From contig NZ_CP063121.1 of NCBI RefSeq assembly GCF_014931415.1, forward strand, positions 124,001 through 188,000: 64,000 nt of DNA, given 5' to 3'. The notes beneath the pieces are model-generated. The model was not told the origin of the DNA. It did not search any database and saw nothing but the letters and a program-made list of their open reading frames with translations. Every line of letters starts with the position of its first letter. Within the stretch, counting starts at the first letter, position 1. This document shows positions 1 to 9,165 of the stretch, in pieces. This DNA comes from Haemophilus parainfluenzae. Its GTDB lineage: Bacteria > Pseudomonadota > Gammaproteobacteria > Enterobacterales > Pasteurellaceae. The position numbers and the translations under genes were made by a program.

Positions 1-1
1 A

Positions 2-2083
2 AAAGAAATGGCCGACTTATCTTATCGTCTTGCCACGATCAAAACCGATGTCGCCCTCGATATCACTCCGGAGCAACTTACCCTTGGTGCAAGCAATAAC
101 GATCAACTTACCGAATATTTCGGCCGTTATGAATTTAAACGTTGGCTCAATGAAGTGATGAATGGTGCTGATTCCATCACCAATAACAGCGAACAACCGA
201 CTAAAATTAATCATTATCAAGCCACACCTGCGCTTGCTCAAGACAATAGCGATGAATCATTGCCGGCAATTCAAATTGATCGCAGCCGTTATGAAACCTT
301 GCTCACTGAAGCAGATTTAAATCGTTGGGTGGAAAAACTCAATCAAGCCAAACTTTTTGCCTTGGATACAGAAACCGATAATTTAGATTATATGGCTGCC
401 AACTTGGTGGGTATTTCCTTTGCGTTAGAAAACGGTGAAGCCGCTTATTTACCGCTACAATTAGATTATTTAGGCGCACCAAAAACTCTCGAAAAAACAA
501 CCGCACTTACGTTGTTAAAACCGATTTTAGAAAATCCTACTATTCAAAAAGTCGGGCAAAACTTCAAATACGATCTCACCATCTTCGCCCGTAATGGCAT
601 CGATGTGCAAGGTGTGGCTTTCGACACTATGCTTGAATCCTATGTACTCAACAGCACAGGCCGTCATAATATGGACGATCTGGCGAAACGTTATTTAGGA
701 CATCAAACCATTAGTTTTGAAGAGATTGCAGGCAAAGGTAAAAATCAGCTGACCTTTAACCAAATTCAGTTGGAACAAGCCGCCGAGTACGCGGCGGAAG
801 ATGCTGATGTAACAATGAAACTGCAACAAGTGCTATGGGAAAAACTCTCTAAAGAACCCACTCTGGAAAAACTCTTTAAAGAAATGGAATTGCCGTTGTT
901 AGGCGTACTTTCCCGTATGGAACGTCGTGGTGTCTTAATTGATAGCGATGCGCTATTCCTACAATCTAACGAAATCGCTAACCGTTTAAATGAATTAGAA
1001 GAACAAGCCTATATCTTAGCGGGGCAGCCATTTAATTTGGCTTCCACCAAACAATTACAGGAAATTTTGTTTGATAAATTAGGTTTGCCGGTCATTCAAA
1101 AAACACCAAAAGGCGCGCCATCCACCAACGAGGAAGTATTGGAGGAACTTGCATTTAGCCATGAATTGCCGAAAGTGTTGGTAGAACATCGTGGTCTCAG
1201 CAAACTAAAATCGACCTACACTGATAAATTGCCGCAAATGGTGAATCCGCAAACGGGTCGAGTGCATACTTCCTATCATCAAGCGGTGACAGCCACCGGT
1301 CGTCTTTCATCAAGCGATCCGAATCTGCAAAACATTCCGATTCGTAATGAAGAAGGTCGCCGTATTCGTCAGGCATTTATTGCGCGCGAAGGCTTTACTG
1401 TTGTGGCAGCTGACTATTCGCAAATCGAGCTGCGCATTATGGCGCACCTATCACAGGATCAGGGGTTAATTAACGCCTTTACCCAAGGCAAAGATATTCA
1501 CCGCTCTACTGCAGCAGAAATCTTTGGTGTGGCACTGGACGAAGTGACTTCCGAACAACGCCGCAATGCTAAGGCAATTAACTTCGGTTTAATTTACGGT
1601 ATGTCAGCCTTTGGCTTATCGCGTCAACTCGGTATTGGCCGTGCCGATGCCCAGAGCTATATGGATTTGTATTTCAAACGCTATCCTGGCGTACAAACTT
1701 TTATGCACGATATTCGCGAAAAAGCCAAAGCCCAAGGCTATGTGGAAACCCTATTTGGCCGTCGTTTATATCTACCAGATATTAACTCTTCTAATGGTAT
1801 GCGCCGTAAAGCAGCCGAACGTGTCGCGATCAATGCGCCAATGCAAGGCACTGCCGCAGACATTATTAAACGCGCCATGATTCAATTGGATCAAAAACTA
1901 CAAAACGATCCCGATATTGCGATGATTATGCAGGTGCACGATGAATTGGTGTTTGAAGTGCGGTCAGAAAAAGTCGCGTTTTATAGCGAGCTCATCAAAA
2001 CACAAATGGAAAGTGCGGCTGATTTAGTGGTGCCATTGATTGTAGATGTGGGGCAAGGCACTAACTGGGATGAGGCTCACTAA
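2..2083 (+). CDS. polA: DNA polymerase I, C-terminal part (5' end outside window)
   Basis: Fills RNA-primer gaps and repairs DNA in the cytoplasm. The reading frame is open to the window edge, so the ATG at 8 is internal; about 240 residues, most of the 5' nuclease domain, lie off the left end. The visible part starts at the end of that domain. The 3'-5' exonuclease domain follows, with Exo [13 protein letters not shown] (near 357), Exo II GQNFKYD (near 555) and Exo [12 protein letters not shown] (near 790). The polymerase domain has motif [10 protein letters not shown] (near 1410), motif [15 protein letters not shown] (near 1560) and motif [10 protein letters not shown] (near 1930). The acidic residues of the proofreading site appear intact. 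The gene ends 11 bases before the cupin gene. Confidence 0.97.
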   Translation, partial: KEMADLSYRLATIKTDVALDITPEQLTLGASNNDQLTEYFGRYEFKRWLNEVMNGADSITNNSEQPTKINHYQATPALAQDNSDESLPAIQIDRSRYETLLTEADLNRWVEKLNQAKLFALDTETDNLDYMAANLVGISFALENGEAAYLPLQLDYLGAPKTLEKTTALTLLKPILENPTIQKVGQNFKYDLTIFARNGIDVQGVAFDTMLESYVLNSTGRHNMDDLAKRYLGHQTISFEEIAGKGKNQLTFNQIQLEQAAEYAAEDADVTMKLQQVLWEKLSKEPTLEKLFKEMELPLLGVLSRMERRGVLIDSDALFLQSNEIANRLNELEEQAYILAGQPFNLASTKQLQEILFDKLGLPVIQKTPKGAPSTNEEVLEELAFSHELPKVLVEHRGLSKLKSTYTDKLPQMVNPQTGRVHTSYHQAVTATGRLSSSDPNLQNIPIRNEEGRRIRQAFIAREGFTVVAADYSQIELRIMAHLSQDQGLINAFTQGKDIHRSTAAEIFGVALDEVTSEQRRNAKAINFGLIYGMSAFGLSRQLGIGRADAQSYMDLYFKRYPGVQTFMHDIREKAKAQGYVETLFGRRLYLPDINSSNGMRRKAAERVAINAPMQGTAADIIKRAMIQLDQKLQNDPDIAMIMQVHDELVFEVRSEKVAFYSELIKTQMESAADLVVPLIVDVGQGTNWDEAH

Positions 2084-2094
2084 CAAATTTAGTC

Positions 2095-2409
2095 ATGAAT
2101 AAAGTTATTAGAAGTCACCTATTTACGGCTGAACGCGCTTGGGGAGCCCTTGATATTACCAATATGAATGGCATTTCCGTGCGTCTTCACTGGACAGATA
2201 AACCTTACAAATGGCATATCAATGACGGTGAAGAAGTCTTTGCTGTCATGGATGGTACGGTGGAAATGCGCTACAAAGAAGAGGGCCAAGAGAAAGCCGT
2301 ATTGCTCTATGCGGGTGATATTTTTTATGCGGGTATCGGTACCGAACATGTAGCTCATCCACAAGGCGAAGCGCGTATATTAGTTATAGAGAAAGAAGAC
2401 AGCATTTAA
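2095..2409 (+). CDS. small cupin-domain protein
   Basis: A 104-residue single-domain cupin. Both half-motifs of the beta-barrel are visible: WHINDGEEVF near residue 40 (His and Glu ligands) and GDIFYAGIGTEH near residue 75 (second His), so a bound metal is plausible. There is no signal peptide, so it is probably cytoplasmic. It starts 11 bases after the polA stop and ends 19 bases before the cysteine-desulfidase-like gene, which suggests cotranscription. The substrate cannot be read from the sequence; small cupins of this kind are often annotated only as cupin-domain proteins. Confidence 0.8.
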   Translation: MNKVIRSHLFTAERAWGALDITNMNGISVRLHWTDKPYKWHINDGEEVFAVMDGTVEMRYKEEGQEKAVLLYAGDIFYAGIGTEHVAHPQGEARILVIEKEDSI

Positions 2410-2428
2410 CAGACTTAAAAAGAATTTT

Positions 2429-3733
2429 ATGAATCAAGAAAGACTTAACGAAATCGAAAAACCATTACTTCATCTTGTAGAACGTGATGTTGTTCCTGCA
2501 CTTGGCTGTACTGAACCTATCTCTTTGGCGCTTGCCGCAGCAACTGCAGCTAAATATTTAGGCAAAACACCTGAACGTATTGAAGCTAAAGTATCACCAA
2601 ACTTAATGAAAAATGGATTGGGTGTTGCAGTACCTGGAACCGGCATGGTGGGCTTGCCAATCGCAGCCGCGATTGGTGCTTTAGGCGGTGACCCTGAGGG
2701 TGAGTTGGAAGTATTAAAACACATCACACCAGAGCAAGTTTCCCAAGCCAAAGCGATGCTTGATAAAAAACTCGTTAATGTCGATATTCATCAAACCGAT
2801 CATATTTTATATTCGGAAGCCGTGTTGTTTGCGGATAAGGACCGAGTGAAAGTAGCGATTCAAGATCAACACACCAACATCATTTTGATTGAAAAAAATG
2901 GCGAGGTCATTTTTGAGAAAGAACACGATGAATGTGCTGATTGCGACCCTTATGATATTTTCAAGCAGGTGAGCGCACGTGAAATCTTTGAATTTTCTTG
3001 TGAAGTTGAGCTCGATAAAATCCGCTTTATCGGACAAGCTGCCGCGCTCAACCGCGCGCTGTCTAACGAAGGATTGCGCGAAAATTATGGTTTACATATT
3101 GGCAGAACGTTACGCAAACAAGTTGGTAGTGGCTTAATGTCAGACGATTTACTCAGCAAAATTATGATCGAAACCACTGCAGCCTCCGATGCCCGTATGG
3201 GCGGGGCTACATTACCAGCAATGAGTAATTCAGGCTCTGGCAACCAAGGTATTGCCGCGACTATGCCTGTGGTTGTGGTCGCCGATTATTTAAACGTGAG
3301 TGAAGAAAAACGTCTCCGAGCGCTCTTCTTATCACACTTAATGGCTATTTATATCCACAGTAAATTACCCAAACTTTCTGCCCTTTGCGCAGTAACCACT
3401 GCCTCAATGGGAAGCTGTGCAGGTATCGCTTATTTACTTACGGGAAAATTCGAAACCGTGAGCATGGGGATTTGCAGCATGATTGGTGATATTAGCGGAA
3501 TCATCTGCGATGGCGCATCTAATAGCTGTGCGATGAAAGTGTCCACCAGTGTGGCTTCTGGCTATAAATCGGTACTCATGGCGATGGATGAAACCCATGT
3601 GACGGGTAATGAAGGTATCGTTGAACACGATCTCGATCGCACTATCGACAATCTATGTTCAATTGCCTCTAAGAGTATGCACCATATTGATCGCCAAGTG
3701 ATTGAAATTATGGTGAGTAAACCCTGCCCTTAA
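2429..3733 (+). CDS. cyuA: UPF0597/CyuA family protein (L-cysteine desulfidase-like)
   Basis: 434 residues, the usual length for the UPF0597 (YhaM/CyuA) family, related to the alpha subunit of iron-sulfur serine dehydratases. E. coli CyuA breaks L-cysteine into pyruvate, ammonia and sulfide. Conserved cysteines likely to hold an Fe-S cluster are visible in PALGCTEP (near residue 26), in TASMGSCAG, and in GICSMIGDISGIICDG near the C-terminus. I recall the H. influenzae homologue also lying next to polA. No cysteine transporter lies beside it, unlike E. coli cyuP, but a YedE/TusA pair follows about 165 bases on. Family assignment is firm; substrate is inferred. Confidence 0.85.
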   Translation: MNQERLNEIEKPLLHLVERDVVPALGCTEPISLALAAATAAKYLGKTPERIEAKVSPNLMKNGLGVAVPGTGMVGLPIAAAIGALGGDPEGELEVLKHITPEQVSQAKAMLDKKLVNVDIHQTDHILYSEAVLFADKDRVKVAIQDQHTNIILIEKNGEVIFEKEHDECADCDPYDIFKQVSAREIFEFSCEVELDKIRFIGQAAALNRALSNEGLRENYGLHIGRTLRKQVGSGLMSDDLLSKIMIETTAASDARMGGATLPAMSNSGSGNQGIAATMPVVVVADYLNVSEEKRLRALFLSHLMAIYIHSKLPKLSALCAVTTASMGSCAGIAYLLTGKFETVSMGICSMIGDISGIICDGASNSCAMKVSTSVASGYKSVLMAMDETHVTGNEGIVEHDLDRTIDNLCSIASKSMHHIDRQVIEIMVSKPCP

Positions 3734-3752
3734 CATCGAGATAGCTTACGAT

Positions 3753-3798
3753 AAAGTGCGGTCAGAAAAATATACAAATTTCTGACCGCACTTTTTTT
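3753..3798 (+). terminator. terminator made of two inverted uptake signals
   Basis: A 16-bp perfect arm (3753-3768, AAAGTGCGGTCAGAAA) pairs with 3779-3794 across a 10-base loop, followed by a T run to 3798. Each arm carries the 9-bp uptake signal. It lies just downstream of the cyuA-like gene. Confidence 0.9.
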
Positions 3799-3898
3799 AT
3801 ATCAAAAAAATATATTTTCTAGCAAAAAGTTATTGGCGTTACCTTCTTATTTTTTTAGAAAATACTGCCCTACTTAGTTCTAAAAGAAAGGAATATTT

Positions 3899-4939
3899 AT
3901 GCTTTTAACCGGATTACTTTGCGGAATTTTACTCGGATTTGTGATGCAGCGTGGACGCTTTTGTATTACTGGTGCATTTCGCGATATGTATGTCACCCAA
4001 AATAACAAAATGTTTGTAGCCCTTCTATTAGCGATTACCGTGCAATCCATCGGTTTCTTCCTCTTAAAAGAAATCGGTGTATTAAATGTCGATCCGGCTG
4101 AAAATTTTGCCTTTTTAGCGGTGATTATCGGTGCATTTGTATTTGGTATTGGTATTGTTCTTGCTGGCGGTTGTGCGACAGGTACATGGTACCGTGCTGC
4201 GGAAGGCTTAGTCGGCAGTTGGGTCGCGTTATTCACTTATATGTTGTTAAGTGCCATCATGCGTACTGGCCCATTAGGCGAATTCAATAAAACTTTACGT
4301 AGCATCAATATCGAACAACGCAATATTTATGATACATTCGGTATTTCACCTTGGTGGTTAGTCGCATTATTAACTTTAGTGACAGCTTTCTATATGTACA
4401 AACATCTCAGCAAACCAAGCGTAAAAGTCGCGGCATTAAAACCGAAGAAAACGGGTCTTGCTCACTTATTATTTGAAAAACGCTGGCACCCATTTTTCTC
4501 TGCCGTATTAATCGGATTAATCGCACTTGCAGCTTGGCCACTCAGTGTCGCTACTGGTCGTGAGTTTGGACTTGGGATCACTGGTCCATCAGCCAATATC
4601 ATGCAATTCCTCGTTACTGGCGACGGTAAATTTATTAACTGGGGCGTATTCTTAGTTTTAGGGATTTTTATTGGATCATTCATCGGCGCGAAAGCAAGCA
4701 ATGAATTCCGTGTCCGCGTACCGGATGCCACCACAATTCTACGCAGCGGACTCGGCGGTATTCTCATGGGTATCGGTGCAACCCTTGCAGGTGGCTGTTC
4801 TATCGGTAATGGCTTAGTCGAAACCGCCTTTTTCTCTTGGCAAGGTTGGGTCTCATTGCCATTGATGATTCTCGGTACTTGGGTAGCCGCCTACTTCACC
4901 ATTATTCGTCCACAACGTTTAAAATTATCAAAAGCATAG
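3899..4939 (+). CDS. YeeE/YedE family membrane transporter
   Basis: 346-residue polytopic inner-membrane protein of the YeeE/YedE family. Members include thiosulfate importers (TsuA) and the selenium-linked YedE. Hallmarks visible: QRGRFCITGAFRD near residue 20, LAGGCATGTWYRAAEG near residue 90, and LAGGCSIGNG near residue 295. The cysteines in these three motifs form the substrate path in TsuA. The start has a good Shine-Dalgarno (GAAAGGAA) upstream of ATG 3899. The stop is 8 bases before a TusA-like gene, the standard partner that takes sulfur from the channel. The cargo (thiosulfate or a selenium/sulfur species) cannot be decided from sequence. Confidence 0.88.
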   Translation: MLLTGLLCGILLGFVMQRGRFCITGAFRDMYVTQNNKMFVALLLAITVQSIGFFLLKEIGVLNVDPAENFAFLAVIIGAFVFGIGIVLAGGCATGTWYRAAEGLVGSWVALFTYMLLSAIMRTGPLGEFNKTLRSINIEQRNIYDTFGISPWWLVALLTLVTAFYMYKHLSKPSVKVAALKPKKTGLAHLLFEKRWHPFFSAVLIGLIALAAWPLSVATGREFGLGITGPSANIMQFLVTGDGKFINWGVFLVLGIFIGSFIGAKASNEFRVRVPDATTILRSGLGGILMGIGATLAGGCSIGNGLVETAFFSWQGWVSLPLMILGTWVAAYFTIIRPQRLKLSKA

Positions 4940-4947
4940 GAGCTTAT

Positions 4948-5169
4948 ATGATCGTTAAATTACCAACACTCGGCCTTGTTTGCCCATTTCCTCTCGTTGA
5001 AGCTAAGGAAGCCATGGCTAAGCTAAATAAAGGCGATGGCCTCGAAATTGAATTCGACTGTACCCAAGCCACTGAAGCTATCCCCGCTTGGGCGGCTGAA
5101 GAAGGTTATGAAGTGACTAACTTCGAGCAAATTGATGATGCCAAATGGTCAATTACAGTGATTAAATAA
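4948..5169 (+). CDS. TusA/SirA-family sulfur carrier protein
   Basis: 73-residue cytoplasmic protein of the TusA (SirA/YedF/YeeD) fold. The CPxP signature is present as VCPFPLVEAKEAM, with Cys12 as the persulfide carrier. The frame runs upstream into the transporter gene, but ATG 4948 follows AGGAGC at a normal distance and gives the family length, so it is taken as the start. Paired with the YeeE/YedE transporter, it most likely receives sulfur or selenium from it, as YeeD/TsuB does with YeeE. Confidence 0.9.
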   Translation: MIVKLPTLGLVCPFPLVEAKEAMAKLNKGDGLEIEFDCTQATEAIPAWAAEEGYEVTNFEQIDDAKWSITVIK

Positions 5170-5172
5170 TAA

Positions 5173-5216
5173 AAAAGAGCGGTCAGAAAAATATATAAAT
5201 TTCTGACCGCTCTTTT
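5173..5216. terminator. bidirectional hairpin of variant uptake signals (AAGAGCGGT)
   Basis: Arms 5173-5189 and 5200-5216 are perfectly complementary. Both carry AAGAGCGGT in place of AAGTGCGGT. It sits between the convergent TusA-like gene and the YhcH gene and can serve both. Confidence 0.85.
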
Positions 5217-5236
5217 GCTTTAATGAATCGAAATAA

Positions 5237-5713
<477 letters not shown>

Positions 5714-5767
5714 TTACGTATGTATTTGTATGAGAATATGATAACAAGTTGCTTATATTAAATAAAG

Positions 5768-5796
5768 TTACCAATAAATTTAAAACTCTGTATAAT
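5768..5796 (+). promoter_or_regulatory. predicted sigma-70 promoter of pnp
   Basis: TTACCA (5768-5773) and a consensus TATAAT (5791-5796) are separated by 17 bases. The predicted start near 5802 falls exactly at the first base of the long leader hairpin. Confidence 0.5.
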
Positions 5797-5801
5797 AAGC
5801 G

Positions 5802-5914
5802 AGCTTTATTTTCTGCATTAGCGTGCGGCTATCAAAAGAGATTTTTAAACGCCCAAAGTGCGGTCATTTTTTCGAAAGATTTCTTTTGCTAGTCGCAATC
5901 TGGAAAATAAAGCT
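5802..5914 (+). promoter_or_regulatory. long pnp leader hairpin, probable RNase III/PNPase autoregulation site
   Basis: Outer arms AGCTTTATTTTC (5802-5813) and GAAAATAAAGCT (5903-5914) are perfect complements. Inner arms 5825-5841 and 5880-5896 pair over about 17 positions with one mismatch and G-U pairs. The apex carries an uptake signal. In E. coli an RNase III-cut stem in the pnp leader is the site of PNPase autocontrol; the same job here is inferred from position and shape. Confidence 0.65.
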
Positions 5915-5946
5915 TTGTTTTAAATATTATTTTGAAGGAAAACATT

Positions 5947-8085
5947 GTGAATCCAATTGTTAAACAATTTAAATACGGTCAACATACCGTTACTCTAGAA
6001 ACCGGCGCAATTGCACGTCAAGCAACTGCTGCGGTTATGGCAAGCATGGACGATACCACGGTATTCGTGACTGTTGTTGCTAAGAAAGATGTGAAAGAAG
6101 GTCAAGACTTCTTCCCATTAACCGTAAACTATCAAGAGCGTACTTATGCGGCGGGTAAAATCCCTGGTGGTTTCTTTAAACGTGAAGGTCGTCCATCTGA
6201 AGGCGAAACCTTAATTGCACGCTTAATCGATCGTCCAATTCGCCCATTATTCCCAGAAGGTTTCTTCAACGAAATCCAAGTTGTGGCAACTGTAGTTTCT
6301 GTAAACCCACAAATCAGCCCTGACTTAGTGGCAATGATTGGTGCTTCTGCTGCATTAACCTTATCTGGTGTGCCTTTCAATGGTCCTATCGGTGCAGCAC
6401 GCGTTGGTTTTATCGACAACCAATTCGTATTAAACCCAACTATGGCCGAACAAAAACAAAGCCGTTTAGACTTAGTGGTTGCAGGTACTGACAAAGCCGT
6501 ATTAATGGTTGAATCTGAAGCTGACATCTTAACTGAAGAACAAATGTTAGCGGCAGTCGTATTCGGTCATCAACAACAACAAGTTGTAATCGAAGCGATC
6601 AAAGAATTTGCAAAAGAAGCAGGCAAACCACGTTGGGATTGGGTTGCACCACAACCAAACACAGATTTAATCAACAAAGTAAAAGCGATTGCTGAAACAC
6701 GTTTAGGCGATGCATACCGCATTACTGAAAAACAAGCTCGTTACGAACAAATTGATGCGATTAAAGCAGATGTGATTGCACAAATCACAGCTGAAGATGA
6801 AGAAATCAGCGAAGGTAAAATCGTGGATATTTTCACCGCACTTGAAAGCCAAATCGTTCGTGGCCGTATCATTGCAGGTGAACCACGTATTGATGGTCGT
6901 ACCGTTGATACCGTTCGTGCATTGGATATTTGTACTGGTGTATTACCACGTACTCACGGTTCTGCAATTTTCACCCGTGGTGAAACGCAAGCGTTAGCCG
7001 TAGCAACTTTAGGTACTGAACGTGATGCACAAATCATTGATGAATTAACAGGTGAACGTCAAGATCACTTCTTATTCCACTACAACTTCCCTCCATACTC
7101 TGTAGGTGAAACCGGTATGATCGGCTCACCAAAACGTCGTGAAATCGGTCACGGTCGTTTAGCAAAACGTGGTGTCGCTGCGGTTATGCCAAGTCTTGCA
7201 GAATTCCCGTATGTGGTGCGTGTTGTATCTGAAATCACTGAATCTAACGGTTCTTCTTCTATGGCATCTGTATGTGGTGCGTCTTTAGCATTAATGGATG
7301 CGGGTGTTCCAATCAAAGCCGCTGTTGCAGGTATCGCAATGGGCTTAGTAAAAGAAGAAGAAAAATTTGTGGTGCTTTCAGATATTTTAGGTGATGAGGA
7401 CCACTTAGGTGATATGGACTTTAAAGTGGCTGGTACACGTGAAGGTGTCACCGCACTTCAAATGGACATCAAAATTGAAGGTATCACCCCTGAAATTATG
7501 CAAATTGCATTAAACCAAGCAAAAGGTGCACGTATGCACATTCTTGGCGTAATGGAACAAGCAATCCCTGCACCACGTGCAGATATTTCTGACTACGCAC
7601 CGCGTATTCACACCATGAAAATTGATCCGAAGAAAATCAAAGATGTTATCGGTAAAGGTGGTGCAACTATCCGTGCATTAACTGAAGAAACTGGTACTTC
7701 TATCGATATCGATGATGATGGTACAGTGAAAATTGCTGCAGTAGATAGCAGTGCAGCGAAAAATGTGATGGCACGTATTGAAGAAATTGTTGCTGAAGTT
7801 GAAGCGGGCGCAATTTACAAAGGTAAAGTGACTCGTCTTGCTGACTTCGGTGCATTCGTCGCTATCGTTGGAAATAAAGAAGGTTTAGTTCATATTTCTC
7901 AAATCGCCGAAGAGCGTGTAGAGAAAGTGAGTGATTATCTTCAAGTGGGTCAAGAAGTGACTGTTAAAGTGGTTGAAATCGATCGCCAAGGTCGTATCCG
8001 CTTAACCATGAAAGATCTTGCACCAAAACAAGAAACTGAAGCAGAATCTGCACCAGCAGAAGAGACTTCTGTAGAACAAGAATAA
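5947..8085 (+). CDS. pnp: polynucleotide phosphorylase
   Basis: 712-residue PNPase, a 3'-5' phosphorolytic exoribonuclease and degradosome partner. Order of domains: first RNase PH domain (about 10-140), helical domain, second RNase PH domain (about 310-500, with [11 protein letters not shown] and [19 protein letters not shown]), KH domain ([12 protein letters not shown], near 560) and S1 domain ([13 protein letters not shown], near 630). The start is a GTG at 5947 with AAGGA seven bases before it; the frame also has a TTG at 5932, but [11 protein letters not shown] is the usual N-terminus. rpsO, its E. coli neighbour, is not upstream. It precedes nlpI and deaD, a common gammaproteobacterial arrangement. 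Confidence 0.97.
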   Translation: MNPIVKQFKYGQHTVTLETGAIARQATAAVMASMDDTTVFVTVVAKKDVKEGQDFFPLTVNYQERTYAAGKIPGGFFKREGRPSEGETLIARLIDRPIRPLFPEGFFNEIQVVATVVSVNPQISPDLVAMIGASAALTLSGVPFNGPIGAARVGFIDNQFVLNPTMAEQKQSRLDLVVAGTDKAVLMVESEADILTEEQMLAAVVFGHQQQQVVIEAIKEFAKEAGKPRWDWVAPQPNTDLINKVKAIAETRLGDAYRITEKQARYEQIDAIKADVIAQITAEDEEISEGKIVDIFTALESQIVRGRIIAGEPRIDGRTVDTVRALDICTGVLPRTHGSAIFTRGETQALAVATLGTERDAQIIDELTGERQDHFLFHYNFPPYSVGETGMIGSPKRREIGHGRLAKRGVAAVMPSLAEFPYVVRVVSEITESNGSSSMASVCGASLALMDAGVPIKAAVAGIAMGLVKEEEKFVVLSDILGDEDHLGDMDFKVAGTREGVTALQMDIKIEGITPEIMQIALNQAKGARMHILGVMEQAIPAPRADISDYAPRIHTMKIDPKKIKDVIGKGGATIRALTEETGTSIDIDDDGTVKIAAVDSSAAKNVMARIEEIVAEVEAGAIYKGKVTRLADFGAFVAIVGNKEGLVHISQIAEERVEKVSDYLQVGQEVTVKVVEIDRQGRIRLTMKDLAPKQETEAESAPAEETSVEQE

Positions 8086-8092
8086 TCTCACA

Positions 8093-8124
8093 GGGTGTGT
8101 AAAAAACCTTACACACCCGTTTTG
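8093..8124 (+). terminator. intrinsic terminator after pnp
   Basis: GGGTGTGTAA (8093-8102) pairs perfectly with TTACACACCC (8109-8118) across a 6-base loop, followed by GTTTTG. It lies between the pnp stop and the nlpI start, so some nlpI transcription probably reads through it. Confidence 0.65.
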
Positions 8125-8148
8125 ATTATCAAACTAACTTATAAAACA

Positions 8149-9090
8149 ATGCAATATTTTCGGTTATTCCGTTTTCTAGTTTCATTATCTAGCCTAAGTC
8201 TGACTTTATTTATTTCCGGTTGTGTGCAATCGGGAAACGTGTTTGTCGCACCAAATAAAGTCGTACTCGCAGATCAAACGCCGAATACGCACTTCGAACA
8301 AGAAGTGATGATTACCCGAATCGGGCAAGTTTTATTAGTTGGTAAAATGAGTAATGAAGAACGGGCGACGCTTCACTTTGAACGTGGCGTTTTATATGAT
8401 TCCCTCGGTTTATGGGGCCTCGCACGTTATGACTTTACACAAGCCCTTGCATTACAGCCAAAGATGGCTTCCGTTTATAATTACTTAGGGCTTTACTTAC
8501 TGCTTGAAGAAGATTACGACAGCGCATTAGAAACCTTTAATGTGGTGTTTGAGTTGGATCCAAGTTATGACTATACCCACCTTAATCGTGGTTTAAATTT
8601 TTATTACGTCGAACGCTATAATCTTGCTGAAGACGATTTGATGAAGTTTTACGAAGCCGATACCAAAGATCCCTATCGCGTACTCTGGCTCTATTTGAAC
8701 GAACAAAAATTAAAACCACAAGAAGCCCATGCCAACCTTGTTGAACGAGCTAAAGGGCTATCTAAGGACTTCTGGGGAACAAATATCGTTCAATACTATT
8801 TAGGTAATATTTCCGTGAGTGACTTGCAAGAACGGGCAACTAAATTTGCAGAAAACTCACAACAATATGCAGAAATATTAACCGAAACCTACTTTTATCT
8901 AGCAAAACAAAAACTCAATTTGGGGCAAATTGATGAAGCGGCGGCTTTATTCAAACTTGCTATTGCGAATCAGGTGTATAACTTTGTTGAGTATCGTTTT
9001 GCCGTGTTAGAGCTGATGAAATTGAAACCAGCTCAAACTGACGACGAAAAAGAAGAAAAAAGTGCGGTCACAAAAACTGCTGTTTTTTAG
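8149..9090 (+). CDS. nlpI: lipoprotein NlpI (TPR protein)
   Basis: 313-residue outer-membrane lipoprotein with tetratricopeptide repeats. In E. coli NlpI is the adaptor that brings the Prc protease to the endopeptidase MepS and so tunes peptidoglycan growth. The signal peptide ends in the lipobox LFISGC. The frame opens earlier at a GTG (8095) inside the pnp terminator stem; ATG 8149 is chosen because it gives a proper lipoprotein signal. TPR-like helices run through about residues 65-300. The last residues (KSAVTKTAVF) are encoded by an in-frame uptake signal, so this tail is probably a Pasteurellaceae add-on. The pnp-nlpI-deaD order is conserved. Confidence 0.93.
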   Translation: MQYFRLFRFLVSLSSLSLTLFISGCVQSGNVFVAPNKVVLADQTPNTHFEQEVMITRIGQVLLVGKMSNEERATLHFERGVLYDSLGLWGLARYDFTQALALQPKMASVYNYLGLYLLLEEDYDSALETFNVVFELDPSYDYTHLNRGLNFYYVERYNLAEDDLMKFYEADTKDPYRVLWLYLNEQKLKPQEAHANLVERAKGLSKDFWGTNIVQYYLGNISVSDLQERATKFAENSQQYAEILTETYFYLAKQKLNLGQIDEAAALFKLAIANQVYNFVEYRFAVLELMKLKPAQTDDEKEEKSAVTKTAVF

Positions 9091-9165
9091 ACTTGCCTCT
9101 TTCTTTTGTAACAAATAAACCTGAAAGCGAAATTGAGCTTTCCTTACTTACATTCGAGTATTTTA

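Noticed and set aside
8..10. ATG at 8 as the start of polA
   Set aside because: Frame stays open to the window edge and the encoded sequence starts in the middle of the PolI 5' nuclease domain.
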